A DNA stretch of 64,000 nt from Gammaproteobacteria bacterium. Lineage in GTDB: Bacteria > Pseudomonadota > Gammaproteobacteria > HTCC5015. The stretch covers positions 1 through 64,000 of the forward strand of contig JANQRI010000050.1 in the NCBI GenBank assembly GCA_028284675.1. The letters run 5' to 3'. Positions 54,899 through 63,217 of the stretch are shown here, piece by piece. A program made the translations under genes and the position numbers. Numbering within the stretch: position 1 is the first letter of the stretch; the number at the start of each line of letters is the position of its first letter. Below the pieces are notes generated by a model. That model was not told the DNA's origin, ran no database searches, and saw only the letters and a program-made list of their open reading frames with translations.

Positions 54899-55693
54899 TT
54901 GAGCAGAATAAACAATGTGCGCCGGGTAAGAACAATCTGGTTATCCGATACCCATCTGGGTTCCAAAGGGTGCAAAGCAGAATTTCTGATTGATTTTCTA
55001 AAAGCGCACAAGCCCGAAACACTATACCTGGTCGGCGATATTATCGACGGCTGGCGTATGAAGAAATCCATTTACTGGCCGCAATCACATAGCAATGTCA
55101 TCAGACGCATTTTGACACTGGCTAAACGTGATACAGAAGTCATATACGTCACCGGCAATCATGATGAGTTTTTGCGAAAGTACAGCAACAATCAGTTCGG
55201 CAATATAAATCTGGTCGATAAAGCTGTACATACCACCAAAAACGGCAAAAAATTTCTTGTGACTCACGGCGACCAATATGATGTTATCGTCCGTTATCAT
55301 AAATGGATCGCGGTATTGGGCGATATCGCGTACAACGTTTTGCTGGTATTGAACCGCTGGTGCAACCATGTGCGCCTCAAACTGGGTTATGGCTACTGGT
55401 CATTATCCAGCTATCTAAAACACCGGGTCAAAAAAGCGGTTAATTTCATTTCTGACTATGAACAGGCACTGGCTGACGAATGCAAGCGCAGCGGCCTGGA
55501 CGGTGTTGTATGCGGGCATATCCATCATGCTGAAATACGGGAAATCGACGATGTGCTCTACCATAACTGCGGCGACTGGGTGGAGTCATGCACGGCAATC
55601 ATTGAAGACAAGCTGGGAAATATTGAGCTCATTCATTGGACAGATGAGCATAAATCCACTAACCAACTTACTGTGAAAGCCGCTGCCTCTTAA
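54899..55693 (+). CDS. Metallophosphoesterase, PlcP-like phospholipase C candidate (UDP-diacylglucosamine hydrolase-like fold)
   Basis: A 264-residue calcineurin-like phosphoesterase. Metal motifs: LSDTHLGSKGCKAEF (Asp17, His19), LVGDIIDGWRMKK, TGNHDEFLRK, LVTHGDQYDV and GHIHHAEI. It starts at a TTG with AGGA upstream. Databases often label this family LpxH-like, but the TAATG-coupled glycosyltransferase downstream is the arrangement known for PlcP-Agt, which swaps phospholipids for glycolipids under phosphate limitation in marine and soil bacteria. The function is inferred from sequence type and neighbourhood. I saw no good PHO box upstream. Confidence 0.8.
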   Translation: MSRINNVRRVRTIWLSDTHLGSKGCKAEFLIDFLKAHKPETLYLVGDIIDGWRMKKSIYWPQSHSNVIRRILTLAKRDTEVIYVTGNHDEFLRKYSNNQFGNINLVDKAVHTTKNGKKFLVTHGDQYDVIVRYHKWIAVLGDIAYNVLLVLNRWCNHVRLKLGYGYWSLSSYLKHRVKKAVNFISDYEQALADECKRSGLDGVVCGHIHHAEIREIDDVLYHNCGDWVESCTAIIEDKLGNIELIHWTDEHKSTNQLTVKAAAS

Positions 55694-56709
55694 TGAAAAA
55701 ACTCCTACTCATTACAGATGCCTGGGAGCCGCAAACCAATGGAGTTGTCACCACCTATAAAAACATCATTTCAAAGTTAAAAAACTTCGATGTTGAAACC
55801 GAAGTTCTCCATCCAGGTTTATTCTTTAATATTCCCTGCCCGGGCTATGCAGAAATCAAACTGGCGGCAAACCTTTGGAAAATGGGTGAACTGATAGAGC
55901 AAAGCAATGCCGATTATATTCATGTTGCAGTTGAAGGACCGATTGGCATCGCCGCCCGCCGTTATCTAAAGAAACACCAGTCACGTTATACAACTTCTTT
56001 TCACACCCGCTTCCCTGAGTATATCTCCGAACGAATTCGCTTTATCCCGGTTAAAACCGGTTACCGTTTTATGCAGTGGTTTCATAAACATAGCGCTAAA
56101 ATTCTGGTTACGACGCCCAGCATGCAGAAAAACCTCAGCCAATATGGCTTTGATAGAATGGCTGTCTGGGGCCGGGGTGTTAATACCGATGTTTTCAAAC
56201 CCAATGGCAAAACAAGTAATGATATTGACGATCCAAAGTTTCTTTATGTCGGTCGTGTTGCAGTGGAGAAAAACATCGAGGCATTTTTATCCCTGAACCT
56301 GCCCGGCAAAAAAATCATTGTCGGTGACGGACCCAGCCGGGCAGAACTGGAAAAAAAATATCCGGATGCAGAATTTGTCGGCTATAAATATGGTGAAGCA
56401 TTAACCGAGTACTTCGGCAGCGCCGATGTCTTTGTATTTCCATCGCGCACAGATACCTTCGGCCTGGTGATGCTCGAAGCCATGGCCTGCGGCACACCGG
56501 TAGCGGCATTCCCGGTTGCAGGCCCAATCGACGTGGTCAAACCCAATGTCACCGGAATACTGGACGAAGATCTGGGTAAAGCAGCATTAGCAGCACTGCA
56601 TCTACAACGCAGTGATTGCATTGAGCATGCACAGCAACAAAGCTGGGAAACCTGTGCTCAAACCATGCTCAACAACCTGGTCCCCGCGCAAAACTCACTT
56701 GCCGGCTAA
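55693..56709 (+). CDS. GT4 glycosyltransferase, Agt-like glycolipid synthase candidate
   Basis: A 338-residue GT-B enzyme. The N-terminal domain begins KKLLLITDAWEPQTNGVVTT; the acceptor-side HTRFPEYISERIRF is typical of diacylglycerol/phosphatidylinositol glycosyltransferases; the nucleotide-sugar-binding E-x7-E lies in TFGLVMLEAMACGTPVAAF. The start overlaps the phosphoesterase stop (TAATG). Together they could hydrolyse phospholipid to diacylglycerol and glycosylate it. Which sugar is used is not visible. Confidence 0.85.
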   Translation: MKKLLLITDAWEPQTNGVVTTYKNIISKLKNFDVETEVLHPGLFFNIPCPGYAEIKLAANLWKMGELIEQSNADYIHVAVEGPIGIAARRYLKKHQSRYTTSFHTRFPEYISERIRFIPVKTGYRFMQWFHKHSAKILVTTPSMQKNLSQYGFDRMAVWGRGVNTDVFKPNGKTSNDIDDPKFLYVGRVAVEKNIEAFLSLNLPGKKIIVGDGPSRAELEKKYPDAEFVGYKYGEALTEYFGSADVFVFPSRTDTFGLVMLEAMACGTPVAAFPVAGPIDVVKPNVTGILDEDLGKAALAALHLQRSDCIEHAQQQSWETCAQTMLNNLVPAQNSLAG

Positions 56710-56746
56710 ACTTATAGCTTTACAGTTTTAGTCTTCTATGGAAATG

Positions 56747-57514
56747 CTATACGACCAGGCTCATACGGTCGTGGGCAACCTCAATATCCGGTGGCAGCGA
56801 TGCTGACTCTGAAGTCATTAAAAAAGCATCAAAATCATGGCTGATATGAGTCAAAATAGTTTTACTGGGCCGTACCCGCCCATGCAACTCACGAATTGCA
56901 GTCAAATAATCAGCGGTCTCAACAACTTCTTCGCGTGCCCTGGATTTCCGGCTTGAACATCCCGCCAATAATAAATCCAACCCGATACTGGCCAGATAGT
57001 CTATGCTGGATTGAGGCAACGCATCGGTATTTACAATGTATGCGAATTTGCTTTTCTGATTGGTAAATACATAACCCAAAGCATCACCCGAGGGCTTTAG
57101 AGACACAGGCATCACGGAAATATCCCCTAATACAAAAGACTTAAAAGGTTTCGCAACTTTAGTAAAATTCAGAATGCCCGGGTTTTCCACCAAGTCACCA
57201 AAACCGGTCAGATCCCCGGCTGTCACCACATCAATACTGATATTTCTCCCATTCCGCAATTGAAATAAACCCTGAACGCATTCAATACGGCAATCGGTTA
57301 GTAAAATATTTGATAAGCTGCCGGCAGGAAAACGATCAGCAAGATCCCATTGACCGGCATCGACAAGCAGTTTACTGCCATTTGACTCCAGCAACAGACT
57401 AGCGTGTCGGCGTCTATGATCTGAAATAATATTGGCACGGCTGCAGGCAGGGCAATCACACCCGTAGACCGGTACACAACCCGCATCACCCGTGCCCAAA
57501 AAAGTAAGCTTCAC
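56747..57514 (-). CDS. PhnP-like metallo-beta-lactamase-fold protein with lost catalytic metal site
   Basis: A 255-residue protein aligning over its full length to PhnP (cyclic ribose phosphate phosphodiesterase, 252 aa). The structural zinc ligands are kept: Cys19, Cys21 and Cys24 in YGCDCPACSR and the last His of LTHISHDFDAF (His226). The catalytic HxHxDH motif is replaced by D74-C-R76-I-E78-C79 (LLTDCRIECVQGLF), and the usual Asp of the later SDT motif is Asn163 (VNTDALP). It is therefore probably not a standard dinuclear hydrolase. PqqB, another family member with an altered motif, is an alternative relative. I chose the GTG at 57514 (AGG upstream); upstream reading would run into the porin terminator. 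Confidence 0.75.
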   Translation of the reverse strand: MKLTFLGTGDAGCVPVYGCDCPACSRANIISDHRRRHASLLLESNGSKLLVDAGQWDLADRFPAGSLSNILLTDCRIECVQGLFQLRNGRNISIDVVTAGDLTGFGDLVENPGILNFTKVAKPFKSFVLGDISVMPVSLKPSGDALGYVFTNQKSKFAYIVNTDALPQSSIDYLASIGLDLLLAGCSSRKSRAREEVVETADYLTAIRELHGRVRPSKTILTHISHDFDAFLMTSESASLPPDIEVAHDRMSLVV

Positions 57515-57600
57515 ATTGACTACCTGATCACCAGAATAAAATAAACAGGCTTCGTTATTGCAACCTGCACCCGGCCATATACCCTGAGTACGGACGGACC

Positions 57601-57632
57601 AGAAAAAAGCGGGCACTTCCGCACCCGCTTAA
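57601..57632 (-). terminator. Rho-independent terminator downstream of the porin gene
   Basis: On the minus strand a GC-rich stem AAGCGGG...CCCGCTT with a short loop is followed by a run of T residues (plus-strand AAAAAA at 57603-57608). It lies about 150 bases after the porin stop and just before the PhnP-like gene, insulating the two. Confidence 0.8.
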
Positions 57633-57784
57633 CAAGGATATAGATCACCGGTGGGGGAAACCGGCTGACCTTACTCCAAACCTAACCAATCATAGAAATA
57701 TAAGCGCTGCTCTGACAACCATGCGTCAGAACAGCCAGGAGCCCGGCTGATCAGCAAAAGCTCCTGACTTTAACCATATAAAAT

Positions 57785-58843
57785 TTAGAAAGTGAACTGC
57801 GTTCTGAAACGAACTTCTTCACCATCCACGCCGGTGACTCCATCCAACTCACCGTCCATAAAGCTAATACCGAAACGCAGGTTACTGTTCGGGTAAAAGT
57901 TTATACCCAGTGCAGTCTGCTCACCTTCAGCAGAAGTCAGGCCAATATCACTGTATCGGCCAAAACCGTCTTCAAGCCGCGCCACCACTTCAATTGCGGT
58001 GCCATTTGAAGATTTAACGCGCTTGAATTTACCACCTTTATAAGGGCGCGGGTTACCGTTAAAAATGTAGCCTACTTGAACATACGATCCGTCTACATCA
58101 GCACCACTAGCGTCGGCTTCTATCGTTTCAAACTGAGCATGAAACTGACCAAATACCGCAGCCAACTCAAGCCCGGTCAGATCAACAAGATCGCCGGACC
58201 GCATTGCGGCACCGATATGGATAACCCGGCCTTCTTCATTAATTGGAGCAAATACAATACGCCCGGTAACCGCAGTTTCCGCTATGCTCTCATCATCAGT
58301 TGCATCGTCACGGTAGACTCCAATAGCATAAAATATTCTATTGTCACTTTTTCCGCTGATCTGCACACCGGCATTACGGCCCGGTACGAAAGCTTCAGTT
58401 ATTGCAGAACGCTCCAACAGCGAAATATCTTTTGAGCTGGTTACTTCTTCCAAACCGAACTGCTCTTTGTGTTTACCGATAGTCAGCACGGCTTTTTTGC
58501 CCCAACCTTTGTATTGAATATACAGGTCTTCAACTGAGCCGCCATCATCTTCGCCGACGTTAAACTGGGTTTTGTAACCCCAGTCACCCACCTTGCCTTT
58601 AAAGAATAAACGTGCACGGCGGACTTCAAAAGTTTCCTCTTCAGTCGTACCTTGCTCGGTTTTATCATAATCCCACTGAATACGGCCGCCCGCAGCAAAC
58701 TCAGCGTTGCCATCCGCAGTCTTTACTTTCAAACCACCTTTTGTGGAAATTTTAATTCCATTATCGTCTGCAACGGCATTGCCCATAGCACACGCGAAAA
58801 TCGTGCTCAAAGCCCCAACTTGAATAAGAAGTTTTGTATTCAT
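57785..58843 (-). CDS. OprP/OprO-family (phosphate-selective) porin
   Basis: A 352-residue outer-membrane beta-barrel of the phosphate-selective porin O/P family. The signal peptide ends at about 25 (AMGNAVADD). Markers are FAAGGRIQWDYDK, EVRRARLFFKGKVGDWGYK, the KEQFGLEEVTSSKDISLLER loop and the C-terminal aromatic residue (RFRTQFTF) needed for BAM recognition. Specificity for phosphate is a family statement; many members are general anion or polyphosphate channels. It is monocistronic, ends in a hairpin terminator, and neighbours the phosphate-linked genes above. Confidence 0.9.
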   Translation of the reverse strand: MNTKLLIQVGALSTIFACAMGNAVADDNGIKISTKGGLKVKTADGNAEFAAGGRIQWDYDKTEQGTTEEETFEVRRARLFFKGKVGDWGYKTQFNVGEDDGGSVEDLYIQYKGWGKKAVLTIGKHKEQFGLEEVTSSKDISLLERSAITEAFVPGRNAGVQISGKSDNRIFYAIGVYRDDATDDESIAETAVTGRIVFAPINEEGRVIHIGAAMRSGDLVDLTGLELAAVFGQFHAQFETIEADASGADVDGSYVQVGYIFNGNPRPYKGGKFKRVKSSNGTAIEVVARLEDGFGRYSDIGLTSAEGEQTALGINFYPNSNLRFGISFMDGELDGVTGVDGEEVRFRTQFTF

Positions 58844-59105
58844 TTAATTTAGCTCCTGGTAATTACACAAAAATTTGGCAATAGCCGTTACAGATCCGAA
58901 AGATCTAATACTGTTATCCATGTTTCACCACCTGTTATTATTTGAAACTATTGGAATGATTGAAGTGTCGGCATTTTTCCAAATAACTGTTACAAATTTG
59001 TATCTGAAAAATGACAGTTCTGTTACAGAAAACAGCCGAAAAACCACCTCTACCCCCAAATAAGTAGTTTCACTTGGTTTTTGCCGGTTGATTATTGAGA
59101 ATAGG

Positions 59106-59768
59106 TTACTTCTTGACAGCTAATGTCAGACCATCGCCGATCGGCAGCAAACTGATACCAACGCGGTCATCATTATAAAGGTGCTCATTAAACTCCCGGA
59201 TGGCGGCAGTATCAGCGTCCTGATTGGATGGGTCAGCAACCGCACCATTCCATAGCGTATTATCGATCATGATCAGTCCTCCTGACTTTAGTAGTTGCAA
59301 ACATGACTCGTAATAGTCCTTATAAGCCGTTTTATCTGCATCGATAAAAGCCATATCAAAACAACCTGACTGGCCATTAGCGATTAGATGGTGCAAGGTA
59401 CTCTTTGCGGGCGCCAGATGCAAACGAATATTCTGCTCCACCCCCGCATCCAGCCAATAACGCCTGGCAATTTCAGTCCACTGCTCACTGATATCGCAAC
59501 AAACAATCCGGCCATCCTCGGGTAATGCCATCGCCATGCACAGCGCACTGTAGCCGGTGAAAGTGCCAATCTCAATGATGTTCTTTGCACCCAATAACTC
59601 TACGAGTAAGCCCATAAACTGCCCTTGCTCGGGGGAAATCTGCATCACTGCCTGCTCAAGACCGGCTGTCTCCTCCCGCAAACGGCGCAAAATTTCCGGT
59701 TCTCTGACAGAAACTGATAACAGATAATCATGGAGTTGCGGTGTTAAATTAACCGTCTGCCGGGACAT
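59106..59768 (-). CDS. Class I SAM-dependent O-methyltransferase (caffeoyl-CoA OMT family)
   Basis: A 220-residue methyltransferase. SAM motif I is IIEIGTFTGYSALCMAMALP, then DGRIVCCDIS; the metal/catalytic region is DMAFIDADKTAYKDYYESCL, and IMIDNTLWNGAVADP follows. The ATG has AGGAGC upstream. The substrate is unknown; catechol-type metabolites are typical. It is divergent from the CpdA-like gene across about 76 bases. Confidence 0.92.
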   Translation of the reverse strand: MSRQTVNLTPQLHDYLLSVSVREPEILRRLREETAGLEQAVMQISPEQGQFMGLLVELLGAKNIIEIGTFTGYSALCMAMALPEDGRIVCCDISEQWTEIARRYWLDAGVEQNIRLHLAPAKSTLHHLIANGQSGCFDMAFIDADKTAYKDYYESCLQLLKSGGLIMIDNTLWNGAVADPSNQDADTAAIREFNEHLYNDDRVGISLLPIGDGLTLAVKK

Positions 59769-59844
59769 GACTGCTCCTTTGTTTTGGTGAATATAAGCAC
59801 CGGGTTAATATACAACAGGATATGCACTATGATACCGGACCGGA

Positions 59845-60600
59845 ATGTACACCAAAATTATTCAGATTACCGATTGCCATTTGTTTGGAGATCGAAATGC
59901 ACAGCTGAAACACTGTAATACCTACCATAGTCTGCGCAGGGTGTGCGCGCAAATCCGCCGACAGCATAACGATACAACACTATTATTGCTGACCGGTGAT
60001 CTTAGCCAGGATAAAAGCGTTGAAAGCTATCATCTGCTACAAACTTTAATAAGTGAGCTGGGCATCCCTGCAGCCGCAATCCCCGGAAACCATGATAATC
60101 CACAGATCATGCAGACTGTATTTGATCCGTCAATTATTACCACAGCAAATGAGCTGGCTATTGGCGGCTGGCGGTTGATGCTGCTGAACAGCTCGGTGCC
60201 ACAACAAGTCAGTGGAAAAATCGAAAAATATGAACTCGAGCGCCTTGCACACCGCCTTTCCAACGAAACCGATATGCCGGTGATGATTGCACTACACCAC
60301 CCTCCGGTAGCACTGGGCAGCACCTGGCTGGATAAAGTCGGGTTGGAAAATGCAGATGAACTAAACACTATACTATATAACTCGAAACAAACCCGGGTAG
60401 CCATTTTCGGTCATGCACATCAGGTTTATTACACTAAAATTCGACAAATTGCGTATTTCTGCACACCTTCCACCTGCCGACAGTTCCTGCCGGCAAGCGC
60501 AGAATTTGCGCTGGATATCCTGCCTCCGGCGTATCGCGTACTCAAACTCTATCCTGACGGTGACTTTCAAACTCATATTGAGTTTCTGCAGCCGGACTGA
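59845..60600 (+). CDS. cpdA: CpdA-like 3',5'-cyclic-AMP phosphodiesterase
   Basis: A 251-residue class III metallophosphodiesterase. Metal ligands lie in IQITDCHLFGD (Asp, His), LLTGDLSQDKS, PGNHDNPQIM, LHHPPVALGS and FGHAHQVYY. The fold and length match E. coli CpdA (275). No cAMP-signalling gene is adjacent, so the substrate is inferred from the family. Note that ITDCH replaces the usual ISDLH, which keeps the ligands. Confidence 0.88.
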   Translation: MYTKIIQITDCHLFGDRNAQLKHCNTYHSLRRVCAQIRRQHNDTTLLLLTGDLSQDKSVESYHLLQTLISELGIPAAAIPGNHDNPQIMQTVFDPSIITTANELAIGGWRLMLLNSSVPQQVSGKIEKYELERLAHRLSNETDMPVMIALHHPPVALGSTWLDKVGLENADELNTILYNSKQTRVAIFGHAHQVYYTKIRQIAYFCTPSTCRQFLPASAEFALDILPPAYRVLKLYPDGDFQTHIEFLQPD

Positions 60601-60726
60601 CATATATTTCAAACCTGTGGGAACTTAGAGCCATTCTTTGCGACAAAGCTATGCTTGGAAAAATTTATTTATAAAGATTACCAATAACGCTTAACAAACG
60701 GCCTTATTCCAGATATAAAGAGAATT

Positions 60727-61554
60727 ATGAGCAACGATTTCGAAGATATCCTGACTATGGACGACAGCGAGATCGACTTGGCAGAAGCCGCGCTGATTAT
60801 CGCTAAAGATGAATACCCCGAGCTGGACGTCACACACTATCTGGAGCATATCGACCAGTTTGCGCTCGATATTGCGGACCGGCTTGACCTGAATAACGAC
60901 GCCGAAACAATCATCTCCACCCTAAATGACTATCTGTTTAAAGAGCAGGGTTTTCGTGGGGATATGGACAATTATTATGATCCACGCAATAACCTGTTAA
61001 ACGATGTGATTGACAGACGCTGCGGTATACCGATTTCACTCAGCATCATCTATCTGGAAACCGGCAAACGCCTGGGGTTGGAACTGGAAGGCGTCTCTTT
61101 CCCGGGGCACTTTCTGGTGCGGTTCAATGTCAGCAGCGGCACTGTGATCCTCGACCCGTTTTTCGGCGGCATTTCACTGAGTGAAGATGAACTGGAATTC
61201 CGCCTGTCCCGGTTTTGCGAGGATGATTATGACGACGCACTGCTGGAAGACTACCTGACGCCCGCATCAAATAAAGCAATACTTGAGCGGGTATTGCGTA
61301 ATCTCCGCGGCATTTATGTGGAAAATTCCACCCACGAAAAGGCTTTGCGTACTTCGGATAAGATTCTCTCGCTTTCCCCGGAAAATGCTCAGGAATACAG
61401 GCTGCGCGGCTCGATTTACCATACCATAGGCTGCCATCAAATGGCGCTGCAGGACTATAAGCGCTTTCTGCAATTAAAGCCCGACGCCGAGGAAGCCGAG
61501 CGCACCCGTGCCCATATCATTGAGCTGCAAAATGCATTGCGTTATTTGCATTAA
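60727..61554 (+). CDS. SirB1-like transglutaminase-fold protein with TPR
   Basis: A 275-residue protein of the SirB1/transglutaminase-like family. The core RCGIPISLSIIYLETGKRLG and GVSFPGHFLVRF, DPFFGGISLSEDELE are family hallmarks; a C-terminal helical TPR follows from about 195 (EKALRTSDKILSLSPENAQE). The family is often near hemK/prfA and has unclear biochemistry. Convergent with the MATE gene; the two stops are adjacent. Confidence 0.9.
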   Translation: MSNDFEDILTMDDSEIDLAEAALIIAKDEYPELDVTHYLEHIDQFALDIADRLDLNNDAETIISTLNDYLFKEQGFRGDMDNYYDPRNNLLNDVIDRRCGIPISLSIIYLETGKRLGLELEGVSFPGHFLVRFNVSSGTVILDPFFGGISLSEDELEFRLSRFCEDDYDDALLEDYLTPASNKAILERVLRNLRGIYVENSTHEKALRTSDKILSLSPENAQEYRLRGSIYHTIGCHQMALQDYKRFLQLKPDAEEAERTRAHIIELQNALRYLH

Positions 61555-62865
61555 CTAAGCTGGTATAAATTTTTGCCTGCGATCAAGCAGTACAAAAGCA
61601 ACGCCCATCGCAACACCGCGGATTCCCAGAAAAAACAACAGTGCAAACCACAAACCGTGGTTTCCCAGCGGCTGGGCAATATACCAAACCAGCAAATACA
61701 CCAAGGTTGCAAACAACATGGTATCGCGCATCGCCCTGCCCTGAGTGGCGCCGATAAAAATGCCATCCAGCCAATAGCTCCAAACACCCACCAGCGGCGC
61801 CAGCCAAAGCCACGGCAAATACTGATTTGCAGATTCACGCACATCCGGGATATCCGTCAAACCGGAAACGATCAATGACCCAAATAATAAAAATACGACG
61901 GTATATAACAACGCCCCAACAACCGACCAGATACCCGTCACCTTTATATAGCGTAAAAACCGGGCACGATCCCGGTTACCGACTGCCTTACCCACCAGTG
62001 TCTCCGCCGCATGGGCGAAACTGTCGAGGCCGAATGAAATCAGCATCAAAAAATTTTTCAGCACTGAATTCGCTGCCAGTATCACATCACCGAACTTTGC
62101 ACTTTGCGCGGTAAAAAAAGCAAACGCAAACATTAACAACAAAGTTCGTACAAAAATCTGCTGATTGATTAATAACATTCGCGATAGTGCAGCAACCGCC
62201 ATAATTCGATCCCACACCCATCGCCCCGGATGCGCGCGCAATACCGATAACAGCAAGCCCATTGAAAATAACAAGCCGATATATTCAGCAATAACTGTTG
62301 CCCAGGCCACACCGGCCACGGTCATTTTCAAACCAATCACAAGAATCAAATCAAGCACAATATTCAGGCTGTTAATAAGCAGGGTGATATACAAAATAGC
62401 ACGGGTATTCTGCATACCCAGAAACCAGCCAAACAGCACATAACGCAATAAAACCGCGGGAACAGCCCAGATACGAATCTCAAAATATTCTGCCGCCAAA
62501 GCCTCAACAGGCATACTGCCTTCGAGCAAAAACAGCGCCAGCCACAAAATCGGCCATTGCAATAGAAGTAAAGGTATCGTCAAAATCAATGCCAGGAGCA
62601 CAGAACGTCCCAAAATCGCGCGCAACTCTTCATGATCTCCGGTACCCAAAGCCTGGGCAGTAATACCGGTCGTGCTCATACGCAAAAAACCGAAGCCCCA
62701 AAAAATGAACGTGAAAATCATCGCGCCCAATGCAACACCCCCCAGATACTGGGCATCGGGCAAATGCCCCATCACAGCGGTATCGACAATACCCAACAGC
62801 GGCACTGTCAGGTTTGATAACATCATTGGGAATGCAATAGACCAGGTTTCTTTATGCGCTTTCAA
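61555..62865 (-). CDS. dinF: MATE-family multidrug/toxin exporter (DinF-like)
   Basis: A 436-residue exporter with twelve hydrophobic segments and the MATE features FPMMLSNLTVPLLGIVDTAV, an SxxTGITAQALG-type loop, and a second half with FGLDSFAHAAETLVGKAVG, matching the DinF branch. The start is a TTG at 62865 with AGG upstream. The usual coupling ion is H+ or Na+. There is no lexA neighbour here. Confidence 0.9.
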   Translation of the reverse strand: MKAHKETWSIAFPMMLSNLTVPLLGIVDTAVMGHLPDAQYLGGVALGAMIFTFIFWGFGFLRMSTTGITAQALGTGDHEELRAILGRSVLLALILTIPLLLLQWPILWLALFLLEGSMPVEALAAEYFEIRIWAVPAVLLRYVLFGWFLGMQNTRAILYITLLINSLNIVLDLILVIGLKMTVAGVAWATVIAEYIGLLFSMGLLLSVLRAHPGRWVWDRIMAVAALSRMLLINQQIFVRTLLLMFAFAFFTAQSAKFGDVILAANSVLKNFLMLISFGLDSFAHAAETLVGKAVGNRDRARFLRYIKVTGIWSVVGALLYTVVFLLFGSLIVSGLTDIPDVRESANQYLPWLWLAPLVGVWSYWLDGIFIGATQGRAMRDTMLFATLVYLLVWYIAQPLGNHGLWFALLFFLGIRGVAMGVAFVLLDRRQKFIPA

Positions 62866-62942
62866 AACCGAACACCTGGCAAATTGAGGGAAAGACTGAA
62901 ATTTTCATGCCGATTATTAAGGCTCGGCATATGGCGCTAAAA

Positions 62943-63107
62943 CTATACTTCCACCATCTCGAAATCCGCTTTCATTGCCCCGCATTCCGGACAGGTCCAG
63001 TTCTCGGGAATATCCTCCCAGCGGGTACCCGGCGCAATGCCCTCATCCGGCCAGCCTTTGGCCTCCTCATAAATAAACCCGCAAACAACGCACATATAAG
63101 ATTTCAT
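62943..63107 (-). CDS. rubA: Rubredoxin
   Basis: A 54-residue rubredoxin, short enough to be missed. The iron site is Cys6-x2-Cys9 (MCVVCGFIY) and Cys39-x2-Cys42 (WTCPECGAMKADF), and the middle has GWPDEGIAPGTRWEDIPENW, the family core. GGGAG precedes the ATG at 63107. It carries single electrons, for example to a rubredoxin:oxygen oxidoreductase or an alkane hydroxylase. It is divergent from thiD, the usual arrangement in several gammaproteobacteria. Confidence 0.95.
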   Translation of the reverse strand: MKSYMCVVCGFIYEEAKGWPDEGIAPGTRWEDIPENWTCPECGAMKADFEMVEV

Positions 63108-63217
63108 CTACTCCCTCTCAGTTTATCGTATAATTCAGACTGACTATCATTATGTATTTCAGGCGAAGCCCAGAGCCACGCATCATACCACTACTGATCT
63201 CCAACCGTTAACAATAG

